Shown here piece after piece: positions 1 through 8,625 of a stretch of 56,753 bases of DNA. This DNA is from Alysiella sp. (GTDB lineage: Bacteria; Pseudomonadota; Gammaproteobacteria; Burkholderiales; Neisseriaceae). The DNA is taken from NCBI RefSeq assembly GCF_030525755.1, contig NZ_JAUNEC010000006.1, forward strand, positions 1 to 56,753. Reading direction: 5' to 3'. The notes under the pieces were generated by a model. It ran no database searches. It was given only the letters and a program-made list of their open reading frames with translations, and was not told the origin of the DNA. The translations under genes and the position numbers were made by a program. Within the stretch, counting starts at the first letter, position 1; each line of letters opens with the position of its first letter.

Positions 1-188
1 TGCCAACCATTGTGGTTCGCCAAAAAGCTGAATGCCGCACCGTAGTTGTAAACCAATGTTAAATCAAAGAAATCTGGAATAATGTTCAGACGTTCGGCAA
101 ATTCAAATCGCACCAAAATCGCCCATTTTGTGATTTGGTCTAGGATAATCGCTACCAATGCAGTCAAGCCGTAGGATAAATGTTTCAT
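1..188 (-). CDS. lspA: Lipoprotein signal peptidase (signal peptidase II), 5' part only
   Basis: The reverse strand reads in from the window edge; only the first 62 codons are present. The translation starts MKHLSYGLTALVAIILDQITKW and contains the early Asp-Gln of LspA and, near residue 50, the conserved NYGAAFSFL segment with its family Asn and Ala-Phe. LspA is an inner-membrane aspartic protease that removes the signal peptide of prolipoproteins after lipidation; the two catalytic Asp residues would lie in the missing part. The start at 188 puts the DQ pair at the usual depth. An in-frame ATG at 218 would add ten residues and cannot be excluded, since neither start has a clear Shine-Dalgarno sequence. 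Confidence 0.85.
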   Translation of the reverse strand, partial: MKHLSYGLTALVAIILDQITKWAILVRFEFAERLNIIPDFFDLTLVYNYGAAFSFLANHNGW

Positions 189-264
189 GTTTTCACGCTG
201 ATTTTGAAAATGCTGCATTTTACTACAAAGGCTGCCTGAAAAGATTTCCCAACTAATAAAATAA

Positions 265-297
265 AAGACTGAATACCCCATATTGGTATTCAGTCTT
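265..297 (-). terminator. Rho-independent terminator of the ccoNOQP operon
   Basis: A perfect 13-base stem (265-277 with 285-297) and a 7-base loop lie about 50 bases beyond the ccoP stop. Read on the minus strand, the stem is followed by a T-rich run, as expected for an intrinsic terminator of the oxidase operon. The opposite side has no T run. Confidence 0.75.
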
Positions 298-344
298 CGT
301 GTTCTAAGCAGCTTCATCAAAGCCATAATTAATATAAAACTGTA

Positions 345-1304
345 TTATTTTTCGCTTGTTGCAGCTGTATTATCAGTTGGTAGTGCCTTATTATCTGGGT
401 GTGAAATACCCCAAACATAAGCAGTTAAAAGATGAATCTTGTCTTCATTCAAGAAACCTTCCCATGCAGGCATCTGATTATGACGACCACCTGTAATGGT
501 TTCCATAATGGCTTTTTCACTACCACCCCATAACCATGTATCATCAGTTAAATTGGGGGCCATACCCATTGTGCCTTTGCCTTCTGCACCATGGCATGCT
601 GCACAGTTGGCTGCAAATACTGCTTTACCGCGTAATGCACGGTCTTCATTGTGTTCTTTACCCGATAAAGACATAACAAAGTGTGTGGCATCGCGTACAC
701 TATCTTCACCCAATACAGGCCCCCAAGGAACCATAATGCCTACACGACCTTTGGCAATGGTTTCATGGATTTTTTCAGGTGTGCCACCATACAACCAATC
801 AGTATCGGTTAAGTTGGGAAAACCGCGCGAACCTTTGGCATCTGAACCATGACATTGAATACAATAAGTATCAAACAGATTTTTGCCTATGGTCATGGCT
901 TGTGTGTCTTTTGCCACATCTTCAACTTTCATGCCTGTGAATTTGGCATAAAGTTGAGCGGTTTCTTCATTGGCTTTTTTGACATCAGTTTCGTATTGAT
1001 TGGCACTGGTCCAACCAAATGTGCCTTTGTAATCACCCAAACCTGGGTAAGCAACCAAATAACCAATACTGAATAAAATGGTGGCAACAAACATCCAAAA
1101 CCACCAACGAGGTAAAGGATTACTGTATTCTTGAATGCCGTCCCATTCATGTCCTGTGGTATGGACTTCTTGATTTTTTTGGGGTGCTTCTTTTTTGGCT
1201 TTAATGTCTTGCGAAAAAAGTAGCCAAATGATGAAGATGAAGCTGGCAACCACAATCGCAATGATGTAGTAGTGCCAAAACGGGGAAGTGAATTGTGATT
1301 CCAT
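345..1304 (-). CDS. ccoP: cbb3-type cytochrome c oxidase subunit III, di-haem (CcoP)
   Basis: Membrane-anchored dihaem cytochrome c that passes electrons to CcoO and CcoN. The 319-residue product has one N-terminal membrane segment (about 11-31), a second hydrophobic stretch with the PLPRWWFWMF motif typical of CcoP (about 64-86), then two cytochrome c domains. Haem sites are CIQCH (Cys148, Cys151, His152) and CAACH (Cys234, Cys237, His238), and each domain has a downstream Met in MVPWG or MPAW as likely axial ligand. It is the last gene of the operon; its ATG overlaps the last base of the ccoQ stop, so the two are probably translationally coupled. A strong terminator follows. Confidence 0.97.
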   Translation of the reverse strand: MESQFTSPFWHYYIIAIVVASFIFIIWLLFSQDIKAKKEAPQKNQEVHTTGHEWDGIQEYSNPLPRWWFWMFVATILFSIGYLVAYPGLGDYKGTFGWTSANQYETDVKKANEETAQLYAKFTGMKVEDVAKDTQAMTIGKNLFDTYCIQCHGSDAKGSRGFPNLTDTDWLYGGTPEKIHETIAKGRVGIMVPWGPVLGEDSVRDATHFVMSLSGKEHNEDRALRGKAVFAANCAACHGAEGKGTMGMAPNLTDDTWLWGGSEKAIMETITGGRHNQMPAWEGFLNEDKIHLLTAYVWGISHPDNKALPTDNTAATSEK

Positions 1305-1489
1305 TATTTTACTCCGTTATCAAGGTTGGACTTGGGCGGCGTTTGTGGTGTATCGGGGTCATCTACTATGCTTTTTGCCGCATCATCATAATTGGCTTTA
1401 TTGCGTCTACTGGTAACAATGAGCAGTACAAGCATAAAGCTGATGAATACACAGATTGTGAAAGCGACGCGCGCCCATGTCATGTCCAT
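1304..1489 (-). CDS. ccoQ: cbb3-type cytochrome oxidase small subunit (CcoQ)
   Basis: A 61-residue protein with one membrane segment (about residues 9-27) and a charged tail. The call rests on size, topology and position between ccoO and ccoP. CcoQ is a small accessory subunit that stabilises the assembled oxidase. The sequence itself carries no catalytic motif. Its stop overlaps the ccoP start. Confidence 0.85.
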   Translation of the reverse strand: MDMTWARVAFTICVFISFMLVLLIVTSRRNKANYDDAAKSIVDDPDTPQTPPKSNLDNGVK

Positions 1490-1493
1490 GATT

Positions 1494-2105
1494 TTACCTT
1501 GTGTTTTTCAATGCCAGACCCAAACCTTGCAAATATGCGACTACCGCATCCAATTCAGATTTATCTTTCAATTCTTCAGCTGCTTTGGCGTAATCTTCTT
1601 CAGTATATGGGGTACCCACTTTTGCCAATGCTTTCATATTGCGAACAACTTCGTCAGGATTGACTTTGTTGCGTGCTAACCATGGGAAAGCAGGCATATT
1701 GGATTCTGGAACCACTTCACGTGGATTCAGTAAGTGAATGCGATGCCATTCATCAGAATAACGCCCACCAACACGCGCCAAATCAGGACCCGTCCGTTTA
1801 GAACCCCATTGGAATGGGTGGTCGTAAACTGATTCTCCCGCTACAGAATAATGACCGTAACGCTCTGTTTCAGCACGAAAAGGACGAATCATTTGGGAAT
1901 GACAGTTGTAACAACCTTCACGAATGTAAATATCACGTCCTGCTACTTGAAGTGCATTGTAAGGTTTCACACCTTCTGTTGGTGTAATCACGTCTTTACT
2001 GAAAAACAGCGGCACAATTTGTATGAATAAGCCTACACTGATGGTTATTAAAGTAAACACAATCAGAAATGCGACTTTTTCTTCAACCAGTTGTTGTAAT
2101 TTCAT
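1494..2105 (-). CDS. ccoO: cbb3-type cytochrome c oxidase subunit II, mono-haem (CcoO)
   Basis: Membrane-anchored monohaem cytochrome c, 203 residues. An N-terminal membrane helix (about 11-34) is followed by the haem site CYNCH (Cys65, Cys68, His69) in the CcoO signature CYNCHSQMIRPF. The conserved GPDLARVGGRYSDEWH and ESNMPAFPWL segments follow, the latter supplying the probable axial Met. It lies 21 bases behind ccoN and 4 bases before ccoQ, in one transcription unit. Confidence 0.97.
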   Translation of the reverse strand: MKLQQLVEEKVAFLIVFTLITISVGLFIQIVPLFFSKDVITPTEGVKPYNALQVAGRDIYIREGCYNCHSQMIRPFRAETERYGHYSVAGESVYDHPFQWGSKRTGPDLARVGGRYSDEWHRIHLLNPREVVPESNMPAFPWLARNKVNPDEVVRNMKALAKVGTPYTEEDYAKAAEELKDKSELDAVVAYLQGLGLALKNTR

Positions 2106-2126
2106 TTTGGTAGCCTGCTTTCTGCA

Positions 2127-3563
2127 TTAGTGGTGTTGTGCTTGAGTCAGAGCTGGAATCTCTGCTTCAACAGGTTTGCCATTGGTAATGGTACGATAAA
2201 CGTTGTAAGCCATGATGAACATGCCACTTAAATACAGCGCACCACCAACAAAACGAATGGCGTAGTAAGGCATAGAACGGCTCACGGAGGCCACAAAGGA
2301 GTGTGTTAAAGTACCATCAGGATTGAGCTGACTCCACATCAAACCTTGCATTACACCTGAAATCCACATAGAAGTGATGTAAAACACCACCCCCAAAGTT
2401 GCAATCCAAAAATGTGCATCAATCAATTTGATGCTGTACATTTCTTTTTGACCGTATAAACGTGGCACAAGATAGTAAATAGAACCAATGGTTACAAAAC
2501 CTACCCAGCCCAATGCACCTGAATGAACATGTCCCACAGTCCAGTCGGTATAATGGCTCAATGCGTTTACCGTTTTAATAGACATCATTGGACCTTCAAA
2601 TGTGGACATACCGTAAAACGATAAAGACACCACCAAGAATTTCAAAATTGGGTCGGTACGCAACTTATGCCATGCACCAGACAAAGTCATGATACCGTTA
2701 ATCATGCCGCCCCAAGAAGGTGCAAACAAAATCAAAGACAAGATCATACCTAAAGATTGCGTCCAATCAGGCAAAGCTGTGTAGTGCAAGTGGTGTGGAC
2801 CCGCCCACATATAAGTGAAAATCAAAGCCCAAAAGTGAACCACCGATAAACGATAAGAATACACAGGACGACCCGCTTGTTTGGGTACAAAGTAGTACAT
2901 CATACCCAAGAAGGCTGCAGTTAAGAAAAAACCCACCGCGTTATGACCGTACCACCATTGCACCATTGCATCAATCGCACCATAGTAAACTGAATACGAT
3001 TTCATCGGACCTGCTGGAATTTCAATGCTATTCACAATGTGCAACAAAGCCACAGCCAAGATGAATGCACCATAGAACCAGTTAGCAACATAAATGTGCT
3101 TGATTTTACGCGTGGCAATCGTACCAAAGAATACAATCGCATACACCACCCAAACAAGGGTAATCAAAATATCAATTGGCCATTCCAATTCAGCGTATTC
3201 TTTGCCCGATGTATAACCCAAAGGCAAAGTAATTACCGCCAACACAATGACCAACTGCCAGCCCCAAAAGGTAATTGCTGGCAAAATGTTGCCACCAAAC
3301 AAGCGTACATTACAGGTACGTTGCACGATGTAATAAGAAGTGGCAAACAGACCACAGCCACCAAATGCAAAAATTACTGCATTGGTGTGTAATGGACGAA
3401 TGCGACCGAAGTGGAACCAAGGTGCAATTTCCGACAAGTTCAGCGCAGGCCAACGCAGTTGTGCGGCGGCGATGACACCAACCAACATACCCACAATGCC
3501 CCAAATCACTGTCATGACGGCAAACTGACGCACCACTTTGTAGTTATAAGTTTGCGTTTCCAT
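2127..3563 (-). CDS. ccoN: cbb3-type cytochrome c oxidase catalytic subunit I (CcoN)
   Basis: Haem-copper oxidase core, 478 residues with about 12 membrane helices. It reduces oxygen to water at high affinity and pumps protons. Visible family signatures include WYGHNAVGFF (metal-ligand His), GPHHLHYTALPDW (Cu-B histidines and the cross-linked Tyr region), and DWTVGHVHSGALGWVGF with the haem-ligand His pair. The start at 3563 has GGAGAC eight bases upstream. It heads the ccoNOQP operon, and a putative FNR/ANR box lies about 260 bases upstream. Such oxidases are typically the only or main terminal oxidase in Neisseriaceae and serve microaerobic respiration. Confidence 0.97.
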   Translation of the reverse strand: METQTYNYKVVRQFAVMTVIWGIVGMLVGVIAAAQLRWPALNLSEIAPWFHFGRIRPLHTNAVIFAFGGCGLFATSYYIVQRTCNVRLFGGNILPAITFWGWQLVIVLAVITLPLGYTSGKEYAELEWPIDILITLVWVVYAIVFFGTIATRKIKHIYVANWFYGAFILAVALLHIVNSIEIPAGPMKSYSVYYGAIDAMVQWWYGHNAVGFFLTAAFLGMMYYFVPKQAGRPVYSYRLSVVHFWALIFTYMWAGPHHLHYTALPDWTQSLGMILSLILFAPSWGGMINGIMTLSGAWHKLRTDPILKFLVVSLSFYGMSTFEGPMMSIKTVNALSHYTDWTVGHVHSGALGWVGFVTIGSIYYLVPRLYGQKEMYSIKLIDAHFWIATLGVVFYITSMWISGVMQGLMWSQLNPDGTLTHSFVASVSRSMPYYAIRFVGGALYLSGMFIMAYNVYRTITNGKPVEAEIPALTQAQHH

Positions 3564-3871
3564 GAGTTAAAGTCTCCATATACATGGCTATAATCAAAAT
3601 TATTCTGTCGCATTTTTCAGGCAGCCTGAATGAAGCGACTTTATGTTTTGTCCGCAAGGTGTAAAATACCCACCCATTGTGGCAACTTAATTTAGCATTT
3701 TAAAACAAAACTGCACTTCCTACCAAGCTAAAAAACGGTAAAAAAAGCTGAATAATACTGGCTTTCATTTAGAAAATGCTTTTAACCATAAGGTTATCTA
3801 AAAAACTCATACCTTAACTTGATAAAAGTCAAACAAACAAAATTTAACATTTTTAACACTCGGTTTTATCC
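3564..3871. other. Divergent intergenic region between ccoN and the M61 peptidase gene
   Basis: 308 bases without an ORF. It holds one uptake-sequence palindrome (about 3618-3633), an AT-rich stretch and the putative FNR box at 3819-3832. Promoters for both flanking genes must lie here, but no convincing -35/-10 pair stands out in either direction. Confidence 0.6.
3819..3832. promoter_or_regulatory. Putative FNR/ANR box
   Basis: TTGATAAAAGTCAA fits the FNR/ANR consensus TTGAT-N4-(A/G)TCAA. ccoN operons are often controlled by such sites in other proteobacteria. Read towards ccoN, a site centred at -41.5 would put the -10 hexamer at about 3791-3796 (TAACCT), with TAGATA four bases off that spacing, so the promoter match is only moderate. 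Assignment to ccoN is an inference; the site is also 40 bases from the start of the divergent peptidase gene. Confidence 0.45.
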
Positions 3872-5629
3872 ATGATGCATTACACCATTACCCCACACCC
3901 CCAAAGTCACCAATGGCACATCAGCCTAACCTTTCAAACCCATGCAAGTAACCGCAACATCCTTAAACTTGCCAACTGGGTAGCAGGCAGCTACATGATA
4001 CGCGACTTCTCACGCCACATCATGAGTATTCAGGCAGCCTGCAATGGCAAAACCATCTCACTCACACAACAGGACAAAAACACATGGACATTGCCCGAAC
4101 ACACACAAGGTGAATGCCAAATTGACTACATCGTCTATGCCAACGACCTGTCTGTGCGTGCCAGCCTACTTGACACCGAACGCGGCTTCATAGACGGCGC
4201 ATGCCTGTTTCTCTACCAACCCGACCGCCGTGAAGAAGCCTGTACTGTCCAATTCAAACAGCTGCCTGAAAACTGGCAAGTCCACACCACGCTACCCCAA
4301 ACAAACAGCGAAAACTGTTTTCAGGCAGCCTCTTATGCAGAACTGACCGACCACCCATTTGAACTCGGTGCCAATTTAGAAACCCTGCATTTTGTTGTAC
4401 GCAACATTCCTCATCGTATTGTATTAAGCGGACACTACCGTGATTTTGACCGCCAACGCCTGATTGCCGACTGCCAAAAAATCTGCGAATACGAATTGCA
4501 ACTTTTCCCCCAAACAGCCCCCTTTTCAGAATATCTGTTTCTGTTGCATCTTGGCGACAAAATCTACGGCGGACTGGAACACATCAGCAGCACCGCACTC
4601 CACGCCGACCGCAATGCCCTACCACCGAAAAACATGGGAGAAGCCAATCCCGCCTATACCGAACTCTTGGGCTTAATCGCCCACGAATACTTCCACGCAT
4701 GGAACATCAAATCCATCAAACCACAAAATTTCCAACCATATGATTTTGATAGAGAAATATACACCGAACAACTCTGGGCATTTGAAGGCATCACATCTTA
4801 TTATGATGACCTAACCCTTGTACGCAGCCGCGTCATCACACCAAAAAACTACCTCAATCTGCTTGCCCAAAACATGACCCGCGTCCACCGAAACGCAGGA
4901 CGCAAACACCAAACCCTTGCCCAATCGAGCTTTGCCGCTTGGCACAAATACTACAAACAAGACGAAAACAGCCCCAACGCCATCACCAGTTACTACCAAC
5001 AAGGTGCACTCGCTGCACTCTGTCTGGATTTAATCGTCCGCACCCAAAGTCAAAATCAAATTAGCCTAGACAGCATCATGCGCCAACTTTACCAAGATTG
5101 GCTTGACACCCAACAAGGGCTGCCTGAAAAAGCATGGCAACAACGTGCTCAAGAAATCACTCAACTGGACTTAAACGACTTCTTTCAGGCAGCCTTATAC
5201 AGCACCGAAGACCTACCACTTCAAAGCTGTCTGAAAAGTGCAGGCATCGCCCTACAATGGCTGCCTGAAAACCGCAACAACAACGGACATTTGGTCAATC
5301 AATTTCCTGAAAATCCCACACCCCAACCCGAAATCGGCTGCCGCAGCACGCAACAAGCCAATGGTTCACTCATCAGCCACGTTTTCAACAACAGCGCAGC
5401 CGAACAAGCAGGTTTAAAAGCAGGCGATACCGTCATCGCCATCAACCATTTCGCCTGCACCGACCTTGCTGCACAAACCCAAACCGCAGTTGGTGATACT
5501 CATGTTTTGCACTTTTTCCGACACGGCGTATTGCACCAAACCACGCTGACCGCACAAGCCGCACCAGCCAATTGTGCTTATTTAAAAATTGAAGATGAAA
5601 CTTTGTTACTACAATGGTTGTTTGGCTGA
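3872..5629 (+). CDS. M61-family (glycyl aminopeptidase-like) metallopeptidase with C-terminal PDZ domain
   Basis: A 585-residue protein resembling the neisserial M61 peptidases. After an N-terminal beta-rich domain, the segment GGLEHISS (about 233-240) precedes the zinc motif HEYFH (271-275), followed by WNIKSIKP and a downstream Glu in EGITSYYDD. The C-terminal region (about 490-560) looks like a PDZ domain (HVFNNSAAEQAGLKAGDTVIAI, broken here: HVFNN-SAAEQAGLKAG-DTVIAI), which usually binds peptide ends. No signal peptide is obvious, so it is probably cytoplasmic; the substrate is unknown. The coding sequence contains several in-frame uptake sequences that encode short peptides such as LPEN and FQAA. 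Confidence 0.88.
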   Translation: MMHYTITPHPQSHQWHISLTFQTHASNRNILKLANWVAGSYMIRDFSRHIMSIQAACNGKTISLTQQDKNTWTLPEHTQGECQIDYIVYANDLSVRASLLDTERGFIDGACLFLYQPDRREEACTVQFKQLPENWQVHTTLPQTNSENCFQAASYAELTDHPFELGANLETLHFVVRNIPHRIVLSGHYRDFDRQRLIADCQKICEYELQLFPQTAPFSEYLFLLHLGDKIYGGLEHISSTALHADRNALPPKNMGEANPAYTELLGLIAHEYFHAWNIKSIKPQNFQPYDFDREIYTEQLWAFEGITSYYDDLTLVRSRVITPKNYLNLLAQNMTRVHRNAGRKHQTLAQSSFAAWHKYYKQDENSPNAITSYYQQGALAALCLDLIVRTQSQNQISLDSIMRQLYQDWLDTQQGLPEKAWQQRAQEITQLDLNDFFQAALYSTEDLPLQSCLKSAGIALQWLPENRNNNGHLVNQFPENPTPQPEIGCRSTQQANGSLISHVFNNSAAEQAGLKAGDTVIAINHFACTDLAAQTQTAVGDTHVLHFFRHGVLHQTTLTAQAAPANCAYLKIEDETLLLQWLFG

Positions 5630-5793
5630 ATAAAGGCTTTCAGGCAGCCTGAAATCAGTCGCAAAGTAAGGGCTGATACGCACCGTTTACCGCAGCGATT
5701 ATGGACTTTTAGGCTGCCTGAAAATATTGAATACTAGCCTCACTCTAACTTAAGCCATTTATTTTCATGGCATTGACAATTTTCCAACCTCAA

Positions 5794-5894
5794 ACCATTG
5801 AAAAGCACTATGGTGTTGCCAACACCCTTATGTACAAGCGTACACGGCTGACATTGTCGCCTTGTATTGCTTTTTCACTATCTACAACTACATA
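5794..5894 (-). repeat. Correia-like inverted-repeat element, copy A
   Basis: Read on the minus strand it parallels the best copy (19557-19664): a TGAAAAAGCAATACA left arm, the core CGACAATGTCAGCCGTGTAC, GTACATAAGGGTGTTGGCAAC, then TAGTGCTTTTCA as right arm. Both outer ends have decayed. It occupies most of the spacer before coaD. Confidence 0.65.
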
Positions 5895-5985
5895 GATTAA
5901 ATGCCAAATAATGTTTGACCCTAACACGCAATCGGTTTACCCTTTGCGCGTTTTGCCTTTTATGGTCGTTCACCAAGAAAATCCC

Positions 5986-6489
5986 ATGACTTTACGCCCC
6001 ACTCGCCGCGCAGTTTATGCAGGCAGCTTTGACCCACCCACCAACGGACATTTGTGGATGATTGCCCAAGCACAACAGCTTTTTGATGAGTTGATTGTGG
6101 CGATTGGAGTCAATCCCGAAAAAAAAAGCAGTTACAGTTTAAGCGAACGCAAACAGATGCTGGAAGACATGGTGCAACCATTTGGCAATGTGCGCGTATC
6201 CTCTTTTGAAAACCAATTTCTGGTCAATTATGCTCACAGCATTGAGGCAGCATTTGTGGTGCGTGGCATTCGTTCGGCAAGCGATTATGAGTATGAACGT
6301 GCCATTCGCCACATCAATGCCGATTTACAACCCGAAATCCAAACCGTGTTTCTGATGCCACCGCGTGAAATTGCGGAAATTTCATCTACTATGGTCAAGG
6401 GCTTGGTTGGTCCAATTGGTTGGCGTGATATGGTATCACGCTATGTCCCGCCTGCTGTCTTACACAAAATTTTGGCAGACAATCCATAA
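5986..6489 (+). CDS. coaD: Phosphopantetheine adenylyltransferase
   Basis: Transfers AMP from ATP to 4'-phosphopantetheine, the fourth step of coenzyme A synthesis, in the cytosol. The 167-residue protein begins MTLRPTRRAVYAGSFDPPTN and has the nucleotidyltransferase T/H motif TNGH (19-22). VRGIRSASDYEYE and the C-terminal EISSTMVKG motif are standard for CoaD. The open frame extends upstream to 5911, but this start gives the usual CoaD N-terminus and length, so the longer form is rejected. It stands alone between repeat-rich spacers. Confidence 0.96.
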   Translation: MTLRPTRRAVYAGSFDPPTNGHLWMIAQAQQLFDELIVAIGVNPEKKSSYSLSERKQMLEDMVQPFGNVRVSSFENQFLVNYAHSIEAAFVVRGIRSASDYEYERAIRHINADLQPEIQTVFLMPPREIAEISSTMVKGLVGPIGWRDMVSRYVPPAVLHKILADNP

Positions 6490-6511
6490 ATGAGCTGCCT
6501 GAAAAGGCAAA

Positions 6512-6540
6512 CAGACATAATCTTTGTCATCGGTTATAAT
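6512..6540 (+). promoter_or_regulatory. Probable sigma-70 promoter of the yajR-ssb unit
   Basis: A perfect -10 TATAAT (6535-6540) lies 17 bases after CAGACA (6512-6517), which matches the -35 consensus in its last four bases. It is 77 bases before the MFS gene. Confidence 0.5.
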
Positions 6541-6616
6541 CCACACAATTTGATTTTTTGATTTCAGGCTGCCTGAAACCTTTCAGGCAGCCCAATGTGA
6601 TTGAAATGACTGCATC

Positions 6617-7999
6617 ATGTCCAAAAGAAAACCACAAATTCAAATGCTTCCATCTGAATGGCGTGCCAGCACCTCTCTGGCAGGCGTATATGCCCTTCGT
6701 ATGCTGGGTATGTTTCTTGTACTGCCTGTTTTGGCTTTACACGCACACAGCTTGGGAGGAGAAAACAGCGCAAGCATGAAAATGGTGGGCTTGGCAATGG
6801 CGGTTTATGGTTTAACCCAAGCCTTGTTACAACTGCCTTTGGGCATTTTATCCGACAAAATCGGACGCAAAAAAGTGATTTTTTTGGGTATGACAGTGTT
6901 TGCTTTGGGCAGTTTTTTGGCAGCGTTTGCCCCCAATGTTGAAACTTTGGTGGTGGCACGCGCCATTCAAGGTGCTGGTGCAGTCAGCGCAGCCGTTACG
7001 GCTTTATTGGCGGATTTAACACGCGAAGAAGTGCGAACTCGCGCCATGTCCATGATTGGATTAAGCATTGGTCTGACTTTCTCGGTCAGCTTGGTTTTAT
7101 CACCAATTTTGACACGATACATTGGTGTCAATGGCTTATTTATATTAATGGGCATTTTGAGCTTGGTAAGTTTGACTTTGGTGGGGTTTTATACCCCCAA
7201 TCCGCAACAACAGCGTTTACACGAAGACACACAAGCCCAACCCTCTCGGATTGTAGAAGTTTTAAAAAATCCACAACTTCTGCGTTTAAATTATGGTATT
7301 TTTGCTTTACAAGCAGGTTTAATGGCAATTTTTACTGCCCTGCCCTTTGCTTTGCGTGATTTGGGTTGGGAAAAATTTGAACATTGGAAAGTGTATTTGC
7401 CCGCAACCGTGATTGGTCTGGTGTTAATGATACCTGCCATTATCGTGGGCGAAACGCGCAATAAACTCAAACAGGTTTTTGTCATCGGCATTACTTTGGT
7501 GCTGTTTGCCCAAGCTGCGCTATTATTCAGCTTGAATTCGGTTTGGCTGATTGCCTTATGTCTAGTGATTTATTTTATTGGTTTCAACATCTTGGAAGCC
7601 AGTTTACCTTCTTTGGTTTCCAAAATCGCACCATCAGATTTAAAAGGCACAGCAATGGGCGTGTACAACACTTTACAATCTTTGGGTGTGTTTGCTGGTG
7701 GCATGATTGCCAGTAAAATGTATGCACTGGCAGGTTACGATGGCGTATTCGGTTTTTGTTGTGTGATGGTCTTAATTTGGTTGTTCATTGCAGCACTTGC
7801 TCCCGCCCCCAAGCCTGTTAAAAATGTAGCTTTCCCAGTTCCTGCACACAAACAACGAGATTCAGGTAGCCTGAAAGCCGCGATTACCGCTGTGGCTGGT
7901 GTAGAAAGTGTGGTATTCAGCCAAGATGAACAAACCGTGTTTCTCAAAGTCTTACAACACGGCTTTGATGAGCAAGAAGTCAAAAAATTATTGGATTAA
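6617..7999 (+). CDS. yajR: MFS transporter of the YajR type
   Basis: A 460-residue inner-membrane major facilitator protein with 12 predicted helices. Motif A is visible as GILSDKIGRKK (about 78-88). The HWKVYLPATVIG and KGTAMGVYNT stretches and overall order closely follow E. coli YajR. Beyond helix 12 there is a soluble ferredoxin-like tail (about 415-460, AVAGVESVVFSQDEQTVFLK), the domain that distinguishes YajR from ordinary drug/H+ antiporters. The substrate is not known; a proton-linked exporter is likely. The stop is 15 bases before ssb, so the two may be co-transcribed. Confidence 0.85.
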   Translation: MSKRKPQIQMLPSEWRASTSLAGVYALRMLGMFLVLPVLALHAHSLGGENSASMKMVGLAMAVYGLTQALLQLPLGILSDKIGRKKVIFLGMTVFALGSFLAAFAPNVETLVVARAIQGAGAVSAAVTALLADLTREEVRTRAMSMIGLSIGLTFSVSLVLSPILTRYIGVNGLFILMGILSLVSLTLVGFYTPNPQQQRLHEDTQAQPSRIVEVLKNPQLLRLNYGIFALQAGLMAIFTALPFALRDLGWEKFEHWKVYLPATVIGLVLMIPAIIVGETRNKLKQVFVIGITLVLFAQAALLFSLNSVWLIALCLVIYFIGFNILEASLPSLVSKIAPSDLKGTAMGVYNTLQSLGVFAGGMIASKMYALAGYDGVFGFCCVMVLIWLFIAALAPAPKPVKNVAFPVPAHKQRDSGSLKAAITAVAGVESVVFSQDEQTVFLKVLQHGFDEQEVKKLLD

Positions 8000-8014
8000 C
8001 AAAGGAATATCAAA

Positions 8015-8545
8015 ATGTCTTTGAATAAAGTGATTTTAATTGGACGCTTGGGGCGCGACCCCGAAGTGCGCTATATGCCCAATGGCGAAGCTGTGTGTAA
8101 TTTTTCGGTTGCCACCAGCGAAACATGGAACGACCGTAACAGCGGACAACGCCAAGAACGCACCGAATGGCACAACATCACCTTATACCGCCGTCAAGCC
8201 GAAGTGGCAGGACAATATTTGCGTAAAGGCAGCCAAGTGTATTTAGAAGGTCGCATTCAAAGTCGCAAATACACCGACAAAATGGGCGCAGAACGCATCG
8301 CTTACGACATCATTTGCAACGAAATGAAAATGTTAGACAGCAAAAACAGCAATACCAGTAGCGGTAGCAACCATGATGAGTACAATCAAAGTCATGGTGG
8401 TGCTTATGGCAACGATTACGATGCGCCAGCCACAAGTACGCCATATAGCGCACCCACAGAACCACCTGCTGCGCCACAACAACGTCGCGCTGTGCAAGCA
8501 CCTGCTGCACCCGTTGAAGACATTGATGACGATATTCCATTTTAA
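8015..8545 (+). CDS. ssb: Single-stranded DNA-binding protein
   Basis: A 176-residue SSB with an N-terminal OB fold (about 1-110, MSLNKVILIGRLGRDPEVRY), a glycine/asparagine/proline-rich linker and the acidic C-terminal tip DDDIPF that recruits partner proteins. It binds single-stranded DNA as a tetramer in replication, repair and recombination, and in this naturally competent family also protects incoming DNA. A good ribosome-binding site (AAAGGA) precedes the ATG. Confidence 0.97.
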   Translation: MSLNKVILIGRLGRDPEVRYMPNGEAVCNFSVATSETWNDRNSGQRQERTEWHNITLYRRQAEVAGQYLRKGSQVYLEGRIQSRKYTDKMGAERIAYDIICNEMKMLDSKNSNTSSGSNHDEYNQSHGGAYGNDYDAPATSTPYSAPTEPPAAPQQRRAVQAPAAPVEDIDDDIPF

Positions 8546-8572
8546 TGAAACCCACGCCTGTTGTCCCACATC

Positions 8573-8601
8573 AGGCTGCCTGAAAATCTTTCAGGCAGCC
8601 T
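8573..8601 (+). terminator. Uptake-sequence hairpin after ssb
   Basis: Two uptake sequences face each other: AGGCTGCCTGAAA (8573-8585) and TTTCAGGCAGCCT (8589-8601), a perfect 13-base stem with a 3-base gap. A third uptake sequence follows. No good T run is present, so it may be a weak terminator. Confidence 0.5.
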
Positions 8602-8625
8602 CAAATCCTTTTCAGGCAGCTTGCT

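Noticed and set aside
3616..3634. Frequent TTTCAGGCAGCCTGAAA palindromes as possible CRISPR repeats or operators
   Set aside because: They are dispersed singly, without spacers of constant length, and match the known uptake sequence.
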